From positions 1 to 64,000 of the forward strand of contig JBQTIR010000020.1 of NCBI GenBank assembly GCA_052387905.1: 64,000 nucleotides of DNA, written 5' to 3'. Of the stretch, positions 24,581-33,100 are shown in pieces; the first letter of the stretch is position 1; every line of letters starts with the position of its first letter. The DNA is from JBQTII01 sp052387905 (lineage in GTDB: Bacteria > Actinomycetota > Actinomycetes > Sporichthyales > Sporichthyaceae). Made by a program: the position numbers and the translations under genes. Below the pieces are notes generated by a model. The model searched no databases. It was not told the origin of the DNA and saw only the letters and a program-made list of their open reading frames with translations.

Positions 24581-27228
24581 GCGCCTGGGGTGCCGCCCTG
24601 CGCATCGCCCGCCGCGACGCACTTCGTCACCGCTGGCGCTCACTGTTGATCATCGCGCTGATCCTGGTCCCGGTCGCCGGCGCCACCGCGGTCGACATCC
24701 TGTACCGCACGTCCACGTCCACCGAATTGGAGCAGGAACGCGTCTTCGGCGGCGCCGACGCGCTCATCGAACCGCGCTTCTTCGACACCGTCACCGGTGC
24801 GGGCGTCACCAGCGCCGAGGCCTTCGTGCCCCCGGCCGAGGACCTGCTCGCCGCCCTGCCCGCCGGCACCCGGTTGGTCCCGGACCCCTTGACCGCGGAC
24901 GTCGTCCTCACCACGCCCGGCCACCTCACCAGGTCCTCCCTCTACCGCACCGATCACCTCGGTGACCCGCTGCTGCGCGCGCGAGCTGAACTCGTCAGCG
25001 GTGGCGCGCCGCAATCCGCGACCCAGGCGGCCATCAGTCGCTCGCTGGCTGAGGATCTGGGCCTGCCGAGGGGCGACGCCCTGCTCGGCGCGCAGTTCGA
25101 CGGCCGGGACGGCGGGCGCATCACCGTCTCCGGGGTGGTCCGCGATCCGTTCTGCCTGAGCTGCTCGCTCGTCGTGACCCCGCTGCGCTCGGAGTTGGCC
25201 ACCAGTGACCGTCTCTCCTACGTCATCCCCGACGCAGGCACCCGGTACTACGTCGACCTGCCCGCCGGCTACGAGCGGGGTGAACGTCCCATCGGCGACC
25301 TGCCCGGCGACGTCGGCCTGCAGTACCGCGCGTCCTACGGCACCAGCCAGTACGGCTTCTCCGAGGTCGCCCGCAGCAGCGACGCCCTGACCGCCGCCGC
25401 GCTGGTCACGCTGATCGCTGGCCTCGGGCTGCTGGAGGTCGTGCTGCTCGCCGGCACCGCGTTCGCGGTCGGTGCACGGCGTCAGACGCGTGACCTCGGG
25501 ATGCTCGCCGCCCAAGGCGGTTCGCCTCGCGATCTGCGACGCGTCGTGCTGGCCCAGGGTCTGCTGCTCGGTGCGATCGGAACTCTCGGTGGCTTGGCCC
25601 TCGGGTTCGGCGCGATGGCGCTGAGCGATCCCCTCTGGGAGCGCTTGGGCAACGAGGTCCGCGTCGGCCTGAACTTCGGCACCGCCGAGATCGTGGTGGT
25701 CATGGTGGTCGGGTTCGGATCCGGCCTGGCCGCGGCGCTGTTCCCCGCTCTCGGTGCGAGCCGGCGCTCGACCACCGACCTGCTGGCCGCCCGCTTCCCC
25801 GCTCCTGACGCACGCTCACGTCGCGGACCGATCGCTGGCGCACTGCTGCTGATCGCCGGGTTCGGCCTCGCTGTGGTGGCCAGCGCCAGCATCGACCGCG
25901 GGTGGTTCGGCTACGGCGAGCTGACAGCCCTCGATGGCACCGACGACGTGTTCTACTCCAGTGGTCCCAGCGATACCTCAATCGCGGTCGTGATCCTGGT
26001 CGGGGTGTTCATCGCCGTCGCCGGCCTACTGCTGGTCACCCCGACCCTGCTCAGCATGCTGGCTCGTCTGGCCGGCCGGCTACCTTCCACGCTGCGTCTG
26101 GCCACCCGTGACGCCTCGCGGCACCGCCACCGCACCGGCCCGGCCACCGCGGCGATCGCCGTCGCGGTCGGCAGCGCGATCGCGATCTCCTGCCTGATCG
26201 CCTCCGAGGGCGAGGGCCCCGAGAGCCGCAATCTGCCGGCCGTCCCGAGCAACGTCGTGGCGTTCTCCACCCAGGGCTCGATCGACGACCGCCAGGTCGA
26301 GCCGGCCGCCGCGGCCGCAGGCGCTCTGGTGCCCGGCTCCTCGGTGATCCCGGTGATCACCCCGGTGCCGGCGCCCGTGCCCAACCAGGTCGACGAGTAC
26401 TTCAGCCCGATGACCGTCATCCCGCCGCGCGGGGGACTCGGCCCGGTCCTCGGCATCGGCGATGCGGACTTCGCCGTGGTCGCCTCCGGCCGGCTCGCAG
26501 ACCGCGCGGCCGCGGCCGCGGCGTTGGCCGAGGGCAAGGTCGTCGTCTTCGACCCGGCGCTGCTCGCGACCGACGGCACCGTCCTGCTCGACACCGGCTA
26601 CAACCTGCGCGAGCAACGTGGAACCGAGCTCCGCCTGCCCGCCGTCGTGCTGGCCGGAACCGGCGAACAGTACTCCCTGATGCCCGGCGCCCTCGTGAGT
26701 CCGCAGGTCGCGCAGGCGCAGGGGTGGGCGACGGTCACCCGGACGATCCTGCTGGCCTACCCGGACACGTCTCGCAGTGAGGCAGCAGCGGCCGTGAAGG
26801 TCGCCGAGAACCTCGGGGTCACGGTGTACACCGGGGACGACGAAGACGACATCACCCGGCTTGTGCGGGTCGGACTCTCCTCCGCCGCTGTCCTCATCGG
26901 CCTGCTCGGCGTCGCGATGTGCGTGGCACTGTCCGCGGCCGAGGGGCGGCCCGATCTCGCCACGCTGTCCGCCGTCGGCGCTGCACCCGCTCGCCGGCGG
27001 CGTCTCGCGGCGATGCAGGCTCTGGTACTCGCGACGTTGGGTACGGCGCTCGGGATCGCGTTCGGGTTCTTCTTCGCCCGCGCCGCCCGCCCCGCGACTG
27101 GTGCCGTCGAGACGATCATCCCCTGGGGTGACCTGTTCCCGATCATCGCCGCCGTCCCGGTGCTCGCGGTCGTGATCGGCCTGCTCGGCTCGCTGGGTCG
27201 CATTCAAGTCACCCGCCGCGTCGACTGA
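24577..27228 (+). CDS. ABC transporter permease, FtsX-like, large
   Basis: This 883-residue permease has an N-terminal transmembrane helix followed by a large extracytoplasmic domain. Two FtsX-like blocks follow (around residues 270-380 and 765-870, with AQGGSPRDLRRVVLAQGLLLG and SAVGAAPARRRRLAAMQALV coupling-helix-like motifs) and central membrane helices. Length and two-block layout match MacB/BceB-like or YtrF-like permeases of actinobacteria, which work in mechanotransmission or export rather than import. Start ATG 24577 overlaps the ATPase stop. The substrate is unknown. Confidence 0.88.
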   Translation: MSAWGAALRIARRDALRHRWRSLLIIALILVPVAGATAVDILYRTSTSTELEQERVFGGADALIEPRFFDTVTGAGVTSAEAFVPPAEDLLAALPAGTRLVPDPLTADVVLTTPGHLTRSSLYRTDHLGDPLLRARAELVSGGAPQSATQAAISRSLAEDLGLPRGDALLGAQFDGRDGGRITVSGVVRDPFCLSCSLVVTPLRSELATSDRLSYVIPDAGTRYYVDLPAGYERGERPIGDLPGDVGLQYRASYGTSQYGFSEVARSSDALTAAALVTLIAGLGLLEVVLLAGTAFAVGARRQTRDLGMLAAQGGSPRDLRRVVLAQGLLLGAIGTLGGLALGFGAMALSDPLWERLGNEVRVGLNFGTAEIVVVMVVGFGSGLAAALFPALGASRRSTTDLLAARFPAPDARSRRGPIAGALLLIAGFGLAVVASASIDRGWFGYGELTALDGTDDVFYSSGPSDTSIAVVILVGVFIAVAGLLLVTPTLLSMLARLAGRLPSTLRLATRDASRHRHRTGPATAAIAVAVGSAIAISCLIASEGEGPESRNLPAVPSNVVAFSTQGSIDDRQVEPAAAAAGALVPGSSVIPVITPVPAPVPNQVDEYFSPMTVIPPRGGLGPVLGIGDADFAVVASGRLADRAAAAAALAEGKVVVFDPALLATDGTVLLDTGYNLREQRGTELRLPAVVLAGTGEQYSLMPGALVSPQVAQAQGWATVTRTILLAYPDTSRSEAAAAVKVAENLGVTVYTGDDEDDITRLVRVGLSSAAVLIGLLGVAMCVALSAAEGRPDLATLSAVGAAPARRRRLAAMQALVLATLGTALGIAFGFFFARAARPATGAVETIIPWGDLFPIIAAVPVLAVVIGLLGSLGRIQVTRRVD

Positions 27229-27271
27229 TGATCCCTCAGATAAATTCCGCCAACCCCAGAAAGAGCTCCCG

Positions 27272-28249
27272 TTGTTGACCCCGCGCATGCTGCCCTTCGT
27301 CGTCGCCGTGGGCGCCCTCGTCGCCGCCGCCGGAGCGCTGGCCACTGCTGAACGCGGCGGCGGCGGGCGCGCCGACGCGCTGCCCACCACCGCGGTCAGT
27401 GCCTACGGCTGGACGCTGCCCACGCAGGGGCGGCCGGCGGTGCGCCAGGAGCTGGCATCGCTCGGCGCGGACAGTCGGTACCTCTCGCACGCACAGAGCG
27501 TCCTGATCGCACGCTGCATGCGCCGGCAGGGCTTCACCTACCCCGTCGAGGACCTGAATGCACCGGTGTATCCCCGCGACGCTCGCTACGGCCTGAGCGT
27601 CGAGGAAGCCAAACGGTCGGGTTACGTCTCGCAGTCGCAGATCCTCGCGGTCCCCGACGAGGACAAGTCCTCCTTCCCCGAAGAACCGGGCGGGCGCGAG
27701 GCGTTCGGCGCGGCCCTGTTCGGTCCCGACGGCTCATCCCAGGTCGAGGTCGACATTCCCATGACTCGTAGTGAGTTGGGCATGTCGAGCGTCGGCTGCC
27801 TCGCCGACGTCGACCGGGCGCTCTACGGAAACCTGGAGACCGCCCTGCGGCGCAGCGACGTCACCGGGAACGCCTGGAACATGGCAGAGAAGGAGTCCGG
27901 CGCCGACCCCGGGCTCGCCGTGCTGAACCAGCGGTGGTCGGCCTGCATATCCAAGGCCGGGTACCCGGACCTACTCGACCCCGACCTGGCCAGCGTGCGG
28001 GCACGCAAGCTCACCGGCGGCCGACTCGCGGGCCTGGACACCGGCGAACCGCGGGAGATCGCGATTGCCGACGCCACCTGCCAACAGAAGGTGGACTACG
28101 CCCCGCAGCGCCGCGCCATCGAGGACCGCTACTTCACCGCACTGCTCGACCACTACGCCGAAGACATCGCCGCGGCCCGTGCCGCCACCGCCGCCGCCGT
28201 CTTCCGCGCGAAGTCCCTGCTCGACGACGATGCGAGCGCCGCCGAATGA
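27272..28249 (+). CDS. Secreted protein with paired-cysteine repeats, linked to the ABC operon
   Basis: This 325-residue exported protein has an N-terminal signal or anchor (MLPFVVAVGALVAAAGALATA). Three segments carry cysteines in helix-like contexts: LIARCMRRQGFTYPV, WSACISKAGYPDLL and IADATCQQKVDY. This CM-x2-QGF pattern recurs in many actinobacterial secreted proteins of unknown role. It follows the permease by 43 bp and probably belongs to the same operon, perhaps as an extracytoplasmic partner. TTG 27272 has a weak SD (AAAGAG); an ATG five codons later (27287) is an equally good start. Confidence 0.72.
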   Translation: MLTPRMLPFVVAVGALVAAAGALATAERGGGGRADALPTTAVSAYGWTLPTQGRPAVRQELASLGADSRYLSHAQSVLIARCMRRQGFTYPVEDLNAPVYPRDARYGLSVEEAKRSGYVSQSQILAVPDEDKSSFPEEPGGREAFGAALFGPDGSSQVEVDIPMTRSELGMSSVGCLADVDRALYGNLETALRRSDVTGNAWNMAEKESGADPGLAVLNQRWSACISKAGYPDLLDPDLASVRARKLTGGRLAGLDTGEPREIAIADATCQQKVDYAPQRRAIEDRYFTALLDHYAEDIAAARAATAAAVFRAKSLLDDDASAAE

Positions 28250-28333
28250 CTTAGCGTGCGTCAGGTCGTCGTCCCGTTGGGCGAAGCCGCCGGCACCGGA
28301 CGCGGTCGCCGTGCTCGTCACCTGCCGCTGCAC

Positions 28334-28404
28334 CAGACCACAACCGTGACTGGTGAGGCACCCACACTGCCCGCAGCCACCTCACCTGTTGCAATTGTGG
28401 TCTG
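28334..28404. repeat. Nested intergenic palindrome (71 bp)
   Basis: Outer arms CAGACCACAA and TTGTGGTCTG are perfect (10 bp). Inside them GGTGAGG pairs with CCTCACC around a 21-nt loop. It lies in the 241-bp gap between two convergent genes, which otherwise holds nothing I recognise. Confidence 0.6.
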
Positions 28405-28490
28405 CTCCAGCGCCTACGCGAGTTCTGTCGCCCAGTTGGCTTCCTGCAGCCGAACGTCCAACTCTTAGGGCGCGCAGACGAAGGTGCGCC

Positions 28491-29060
28491 TCAGGTCGGG
28501 CGGCGGCCCGCGAGCAGGTGGGCGGGGCAGATCGTCAGCGGGAACGGCCGCTCGACGGTGACGGTGGCCTCGCCCTCGGCCGCCGCGAAGAGCCGGTAGA
28601 TGCCGCCGTCATCGAGTTCCCACCCCTCGATCGCACCGTCACCGCTCGGGTCGAGCAGCCAGTAGGAGGCCGCCCCCATCCGCTCGTGGTGGGCCTTCTT
28701 GGTGTTGCGGTCATACAGCCTCGTGCTGGGCGAGAGAACTTCGGCAGCCAACAACGGCGCGACCGGGAGGTTCTTCTCGCGGATGTCATCGACCCGGGCC
28801 ACCAGCACGTCGGGCTGGACGACGCTGTCCGCAGCCGTCTGGACGTCCAACGGTGCCATGAACACTTCGAGCTTGGGCGGGCAGGCCGCGTCGAGCAGCA
28901 CCGCAAGCCGGAAGCTCATTCGCTGGTGCACTGAGACGGGCGACAGGCTCACAAAGAGCATCCCGTCGATAAGTTCGTAACGTCGGCCGTCATCGGGCAT
29001 CGCCTCCAGGTCACCCACTGTCAGTGGGCCACGTGGGGCGAATCCGAGTCGGTCGGTCAT
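28491..29060 (-). CDS. Uma2 family (DUF820) restriction-endonuclease-fold protein
   Basis: This 189-residue protein belongs to the PD-(D/E)XK-fold Uma2/DUF820 family, whose biological role is not established. Recognisable features are the N-terminal DLEAMPDDGRRYELIDGMLF, the catalytic-type Asp in VVQPDVLVARV, and the pair LAAEVLSPSTRLYDRNTKKAHHE, where E and K fit the ExK motif. The length is typical. It is a solitary gene convergent with the ABC operon and divergent from the DUF2530 gene. Confidence 0.88.
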   Translation of the reverse strand: MTDRLGFAPRGPLTVGDLEAMPDDGRRYELIDGMLFVSLSPVSVHQRMSFRLAVLLDAACPPKLEVFMAPLDVQTAADSVVQPDVLVARVDDIREKNLPVAPLLAAEVLSPSTRLYDRNTKKAHHERMGAASYWLLDPSGDGAIEGWELDDGGIYRLFAAAEGEATVTVERPFPLTICPAHLLAGRRPT

Positions 29061-29187
29061 GGCTGCAATGGTGTCCCCCCTTTCTGTATCTGGCCAGCGA
29101 GTTGGCCAGCACGGTGCGGGGAAAGCCGTCGATGTCGATTTGTGGACAGCTGACGAGTGAACGGCGCCCGTGGACAGTGGTCCTGGC

Positions 29188-29193
29188 TACAGT
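29188..29193 (+). promoter_or_regulatory. -10 element (TACAGT) of the DUF2530 gene, leaderless start
   Basis: TACAGT is followed by 6 nt and the GTG at 29200. This fixes the preferred start over an in-frame upstream ATG at 29170. Confidence 0.65.
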
Positions 29194-29199
29194 GGCGCC

Positions 29200-29514
29200 G
29201 TGGCCGGGAAGCGAGCAGCGAACAGCGCGAAGGCGCGCCCTGCGCGGCGCCCGGACCCGGAGCCGCTGGAGATCGACGACTCCCTGGTGATCCTGGTCGG
29301 CACAATCTTGTGGGGCATCGCCTTCGTCGTGCTGGTGCTCGCCTATCCCAAGCTCGACGAGCACGGCAACGAGTGGTGGCCGTTCACCGCGCTGATGGGC
29401 CTGGGTCTGGGCCTGTGGGGCTGGTTCCTGACCCGCAAGCGGATTGCGGCTCGCACAGCGGCCCGCCGGGCCGGCACGAAGACTGTGACGACCCGAACCG
29501 ATTCACCAGGCTGA
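29200..29514 (+). CDS. DUF2530-like small membrane protein
   Basis: This 104-residue protein has a basic N-terminus rich in Lys/Arg/Ala, two transmembrane helices (VILVGTILWGIAFVVLVLAY and ALMGLGLGLWGWFLT) and a basic C-terminus. The layout and the WxP-type motif between helices fit DUF2530, found next to DUF3027 in many actinobacteria, as here. Function is unknown. The GTG start 29200 is chosen because of the TACAGT hexamer 6 nt upstream. Confidence 0.78.
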   Translation: MAGKRAANSAKARPARRPDPEPLEIDDSLVILVGTILWGIAFVVLVLAYPKLDEHGNEWWPFTALMGLGLGLWGWFLTRKRIAARTAARRAGTKTVTTRTDSPG

Positions 29515-29563
29515 CCTCGGCCCAGCAGTGCGGGGTCAAGGCTTTGAGGTTGACGCCGGTCAC

Positions 29564-30415
29564 CTACTCCGAGTCGTCAACGACCGCGGGTGCCTCGACG
29601 ACCGCGGTCGCGTCCGGTGCACTGGAGCGGACGTCGACCTCGTCGTACTCCAGTTCGTTCAGCAGCAGCTCGGGGCGCTCGGCCAGCCCAGCCGGGATCG
29701 CCACCACCTCGGAGTGCCCGCCGCAGCCATGGTCATGGGACACCACCCGACCGTCGTCGGGGGAATACTCGTTCGCGCATACCCCGAAGACCCGGCCCAT
29801 CGAGCCGGCCAGCATCACCTGGAACCCACACGTCGAGCACTGTCCGGGTGCCGCCTGGGCGGACGGGGCCTGCGGGCCCCGCTCGCCGGAGTACCAGCGG
29901 TCGGTGATGTCGGCGCGCCCCAGCGGGGAGAGCACGCGGTGCCGGCCCAGACCCAGCTCGGCGACGACCAGGTCAAGCTCGCCGGAGTCGACCGCGGCGG
30001 AGTCGGGGGCAAACCCGGCGCCGGCGGCGTCGGTGAACCCGGGCAACAGCCGGTCGTCGTCGGGTGCGGTCGGCAGGATGTCGCCGGGACCGATGTCGCC
30101 GGGCTGCAGGCGGTCCGACCACGGCACCCACGGCGGGGCGAGGACCGCGTCGCTGCCGGGCAGGAGCACAACCTCGGCGACGGTGGCCGTCTTGGCACGG
30201 CTCGCCCGCACGAGGGTGACGGCCCAGTGCCAGCTGCGGTAGCCGGGGTGCAGGCACGCGAAGCGGTGAGTCACGACGCGCTCGTCCTCGTGCTCGACCC
30301 CCAGGTGCTCCCCGACCTCGCCGGGGGCACCGTCCACGGCGGCGTCCCGGGCCAGATCGATCGCCTCCGCGCACACGGGGTCCAGGCCCTGGCGGCGGGT
30401 CTTGGTGGTGGTCAC
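29564..30415 (-). CDS. DUF3027 domain protein
   Basis: This 283-residue cytoplasmic protein is conserved in actinobacteria and of unknown function. The N-terminal two thirds contains YRSWHWAVTLVRASRAKTATV and WVPWSDRLQPGDIGPGD. A probable zinc-binding segment follows, with CSTCGFQ, GVCANEYSPDDGRVV and HDHGCGGHSEV, a Cys/His-rich cluster near residues 205-245. The tail is acidic. The GTG start at 30415 begins VTTTKTRRQGLD. It converges with the DUF2530 gene and diverges from the MFS gene. Confidence 0.85.
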   Translation of the reverse strand: MTTTKTRRQGLDPVCAEAIDLARDAAVDGAPGEVGEHLGVEHEDERVVTHRFACLHPGYRSWHWAVTLVRASRAKTATVAEVVLLPGSDAVLAPPWVPWSDRLQPGDIGPGDILPTAPDDDRLLPGFTDAAGAGFAPDSAAVDSGELDLVVAELGLGRHRVLSPLGRADITDRWYSGERGPQAPSAQAAPGQCSTCGFQVMLAGSMGRVFGVCANEYSPDDGRVVSHDHGCGGHSEVVAIPAGLAERPELLLNELEYDEVDVRSSAPDATAVVEAPAVVDDSE

Positions 30416-30527
30416 GGGCACTCCGGGTACGAGGTAGGGCGGGCCATCCCACGATTCAACCGCATTCGGCCGAGAACAGCGCGATCGTCGGCCCCCGGGC
30501 ACCGGGCATCGGACCGGGCAGAGAGGG

Positions 30528-30533
30528 CAGGAT
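30528..30533 (+). promoter_or_regulatory. -10-like element (CAGGAT) of the MFS gene at 30540
   Basis: CAGGAT, one base from TAGGAT, is followed by 6 nt and the GTG at 30540. Confidence 0.45.
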
Positions 30534-30539
30534 AGGCAC

Positions 30540-32018
30540 GTGGAACAGCGGGGGCAGTGGCCGCAGGGTCAACCGCGGGAGTCCGACCAAGGGGTCGGAC
30601 CACCCCGCGACGCCCACAGTTCGCTGCCACCGGGAGCACCCCCGGGCGGCCCCGGGGCACAGCGGCCCCCCCGTGGCCGCACCGCCGCCAGCGACATCCG
30701 CAGCTTCGCCGCCCGGACCGGCGCCGCAAGCGTGCGCGCCGGTCAGGCCACCCGTCGCACCGTACGTAGAGCGACCAACGCCCACGGCGCGGGCGAATCC
30801 GGGATGGCCAAACTGACCGAGCTCTCGGGAGCGAACGCAGCCGGCGACATGCTGGTGACGATCGCCCTGGCCGGGAGCTTGTTCTTCTCGGTCTCCCCCG
30901 GCGAGGCGCGCGGGCGGATCGCGCTCTACCTGCTGATCACGATGGTCCCCTTTGCCTTGCTCGCGCCGCTCATCGGCCCGATGCTCGACCGCTTCCGCTC
31001 GGGACGTCGCTACGCGCTGGCGATCACCTTCGGAGCGCGCGCCTTCCTCGTCTGGTCGATGGCGGGCTCGGTCGAGAGCGCGGAACTGTGGCTCTACCCG
31101 GCCGTCTTCGGGGTGCTGGTGTCCTCGCGGGCCTACGGCGTCACCAGAGCGGCAGGGGTGACCCGTGTCCTGCCGCCGACGATGCCCCTGGTGCGGGCGA
31201 ACTCGATGATGAACATCGCCGGGCTGGCCGCGGGGCTGGCCGCCGCAGCCGGCGGCATCGCGGTCAACACCACGCTCGGCCCGGCATGGACGCTGCGGGC
31301 GGCATTCGTCGTCTTCGTCGCCGGCGCGGTGCTGTCGGTGCGCCTACCCAAGCGCATCGACGTCGTCGCCGACGAGCGCCCGGCCGCGCTCGACGGTCAA
31401 CCGTTGCCCGGACGCAATCCGCGGGTGGCCGCGAAGTACGTCGGACCCTCGGTCGAGATGGGGCTGCGCGCCAACATGGCTTTCCGGGCGCTGTCCGGAT
31501 TCCTGACGATGTTCCTCGCGTTCCTGCTGCGCAAGGACCCCATCGGCAATCTGGACGACACCACCGCCCTCGCGCTGGTGATCGGGGCGGTCGGCGTCGG
31601 CAGCGCATTGGGTTCGGGGATCGGCGCGTTGCTGCGGGACCGCGGGCCCGAGCCGATGCTCGTCGCGATGGTCTTCGCCGAAACCGCCGCGATCCTGACC
31701 GCGACGGTCTGGTTCAGCCTGGGCACCGTGCTGGCGGCCGGCTTCATCGTCGGTTTCGCGCAGACCCTGGGCAAGCTCGGCCTGGACGCGATGATCCAAC
31801 GCGACGTCGAGGAGGACGTGCGCTCCTCCGCCTTCGCCCGTAGCGAGACCCGCCTACAGCTCGCCTGGGTCGCCGGTGGGGCCCTCGGGATCGCACTTCC
31901 CCTGCGCGGAGACGTCGGGTTCGGGATCGCCGCCGGCATCATGATCATGCTGAGTGTCGCGACGCTGCGCGCAGCTCGTGAGGCCCGCGCCGCCAGGCGC
32001 CGCCCGAGCGCGCCCTAG
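30540..32018 (+). CDS. MFS transporter with long basic N-terminal tail
   Basis: This 492-residue protein has about 85 mostly disordered N-terminal residues rich in Pro, Gly and Arg, followed by 12 transmembrane segments. The MFS loop LIGPMLDRFRSGRRYAL is present. Position next to DUF3027 and a cold-shock gene matches a conserved actinobacterial neighbourhood in which this MFS protein has no assigned substrate. The GTG start at 30540 is preceded by CAGGAT at 6 nt. A start near residue 89 (MAKLTELSG) would remove the tail and cannot be excluded. Confidence 0.82.
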   Translation: MEQRGQWPQGQPRESDQGVGPPRDAHSSLPPGAPPGGPGAQRPPRGRTAASDIRSFAARTGAASVRAGQATRRTVRRATNAHGAGESGMAKLTELSGANAAGDMLVTIALAGSLFFSVSPGEARGRIALYLLITMVPFALLAPLIGPMLDRFRSGRRYALAITFGARAFLVWSMAGSVESAELWLYPAVFGVLVSSRAYGVTRAAGVTRVLPPTMPLVRANSMMNIAGLAAGLAAAAGGIAVNTTLGPAWTLRAAFVVFVAGAVLSVRLPKRIDVVADERPAALDGQPLPGRNPRVAAKYVGPSVEMGLRANMAFRALSGFLTMFLAFLLRKDPIGNLDDTTALALVIGAVGVGSALGSGIGALLRDRGPEPMLVAMVFAETAAILTATVWFSLGTVLAAGFIVGFAQTLGKLGLDAMIQRDVEEDVRSSAFARSETRLQLAWVAGGALGIALPLRGDVGFGIAAGIMIMLSVATLRAAREARAARRRPSAP

Positions 32019-32032
32019 GTGCCCCGTACCGG

Positions 32033-32416
32033 TCAGCCTTCGACGTCGTTCGCCACCGCGCGGAGCACGGCGGCGATCTTCGCGCCGTCCGGGCCTCCCG
32101 GGTGCTTGCCCCGGCGGTAGGCATTCGAGAGCCCGTCGAGGACCTTGATCAGGTCCTCCAACAGCACCGCCATCTCATCCGGCGACTTGCGGGTTGCCGC
32201 CGACACCGACGGCAACGGATCCAGCACCCGCACCTGCAGGGCCTGGTCACCGCGTCGCCCCGCGACGATGCCGTACTCGACGCGGGTGCCCGCTTTGAGG
32301 TCCGTCACACCGGCCGGGAGCGCGTCGGAGTGCACGTAGACATCGGGGCCGTCCTCCTGGGACAGGAAGCCGAAGCCCTTCTCCTTGTCGAACCACTTCA
32401 CCTTGCCGGTGGGCAC
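32033..32416 (-). CDS. Cold-shock-domain protein with C-terminal extension
   Basis: This 127-residue protein has an N-terminal cold-shock domain (GKVKWFDKEKGFGFLSQEDG, RNP1 KGFGFL, RNP2-like VYVHSDAL). A unique C-terminal part of about 60 residues (DEMAVLLEDLIKVLDGLSNAYRRGKHPGG) follows, seen in this genomic neighbourhood in other actinobacteria. It should bind single-stranded nucleic acid. The GTG start at 32416 (VPTGKVKWFD) is the family start. Upstream in-frame codons are not CSD-like and run into the structured element E2. Confidence 0.88.
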   Translation of the reverse strand: MPTGKVKWFDKEKGFGFLSQEDGPDVYVHSDALPAGVTDLKAGTRVEYGIVAGRRGDQALQVRVLDPLPSVSAATRKSPDEMAVLLEDLIKVLDGLSNAYRRGKHPGGPDGAKIAAVLRAVANDVEG

Positions 32417-32502
32417 TGCAACCTCGCCTGATTCGTCTGAACAGATCGCCGGGGGACGGATGGCGAACGCTACTACTGAGGTGACGGGCGACCGCGGTGG
32501 GT

Positions 32503-32611
32503 GTCTGCGGTGATCAGCCGGGATGTATCGCAAGGCGGAGGAGGAGGCCGATACCGCACTTGTATCGGCGACGACGACAACGCCGCGAGACGCCCGGCTG
32601 GCGCCGCAGAC
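32503..32611 (+). ncRNA. Nested-stem structured element, copy E2
   Basis: This 109-nt relative of E1 has the same plan. P1 is GTCTGCGG/CCGCAGAC, P2 is CAGCCGGG/CCCGGCTG and P3 is TCGC, an AA bulge, GGC, paired with GCC and GCGA. P4 is GCCGATAC/GTATCGGC with a CGCACTT loop. The strands between P3 and P4 are GGAGGAGGAG and GACGACGACAAC. Both copies are followed by CCTAG. It sits between two minus-strand genes, and its 3' base abuts the stop codon of the gene at 32612. Confidence 0.72.
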
Positions 32612-33022
32612 CTAGTCCGCGCGGTAGTCCCGGATTAGCGCGTATCCCAGATAGCTGGCCGCGAGACATCCGCACAGCAGCGGCATCGCACTCAGGCTCT
32701 CCCCGAGTTCACGTCCGGCGGTCGCCAGCCGGGTGCTGGACCGCTCGGATTCCTGCAGCTGCGTCGAGGCGATCCAGGCCCACCCGATCGCGATTCCCAA
32801 GACGACCAAGGGGATACCGAGCATCGCCCGGACCTTGTCCTCGATCTCCCAGAACGCCGAGCGCACCACCATGGCCAGGGCCACCAGCCAGGCCCACGGC
32901 CCGAGGATCAGCACACCGAGTGAGAGCACCGCTAACGTCGCGCACTCCCAGCCGACGCGGCCGCACGCGCGCCACCGCTCGGTGTAGCGGTCGAGGGTTT
33001 CGTCCCCGGGGAGCAATCGCAC
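32612..33022 (-). CDS. Small membrane protein, unknown
   Basis: This 136-residue protein has about four hydrophobic segments (CATLAVLSLGVLILGPWAWLV, VPLVVLGIAIGWAWIAS-like, LLCGCLAASYLGYAL) and charged termini. I do not recognise a family. The GTG start at 33022 (VRLLPGDETLDRYTERW) has AAGATT 6 nt upstream, a possible leaderless promoter back-to-back with that of the gene at 33101. Longer open frame upstream overlaps the opposite-strand gene and is not coding. Its stop TAG touches element E2. Confidence 0.6.
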   Translation of the reverse strand: MRLLPGDETLDRYTERWRACGRVGWECATLAVLSLGVLILGPWAWLVALAMVVRSAFWEIEDKVRAMLGIPLVVLGIAIGWAWIASTQLQESERSSTRLATAGRELGESLSAMPLLCGCLAASYLGYALIRDYRAD

Positions 33023-33087
33023 ACCGGCAATCTTCCCTCGATCCGACGCCAGGTGCCCAGCGGCAGGCCGCAGCCGGGCGCATCGCG

Positions 33088-33093
33088 TAAGTT
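33088..33093 (+). promoter_or_regulatory. -10 element (TAAGTT) of the gene at 33101
   Basis: TAAGTT is followed by 7 nt and the ATG at 33101, consistent with a leaderless mRNA. Confidence 0.55.
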
Positions 33094-33100
33094 TGATCGG

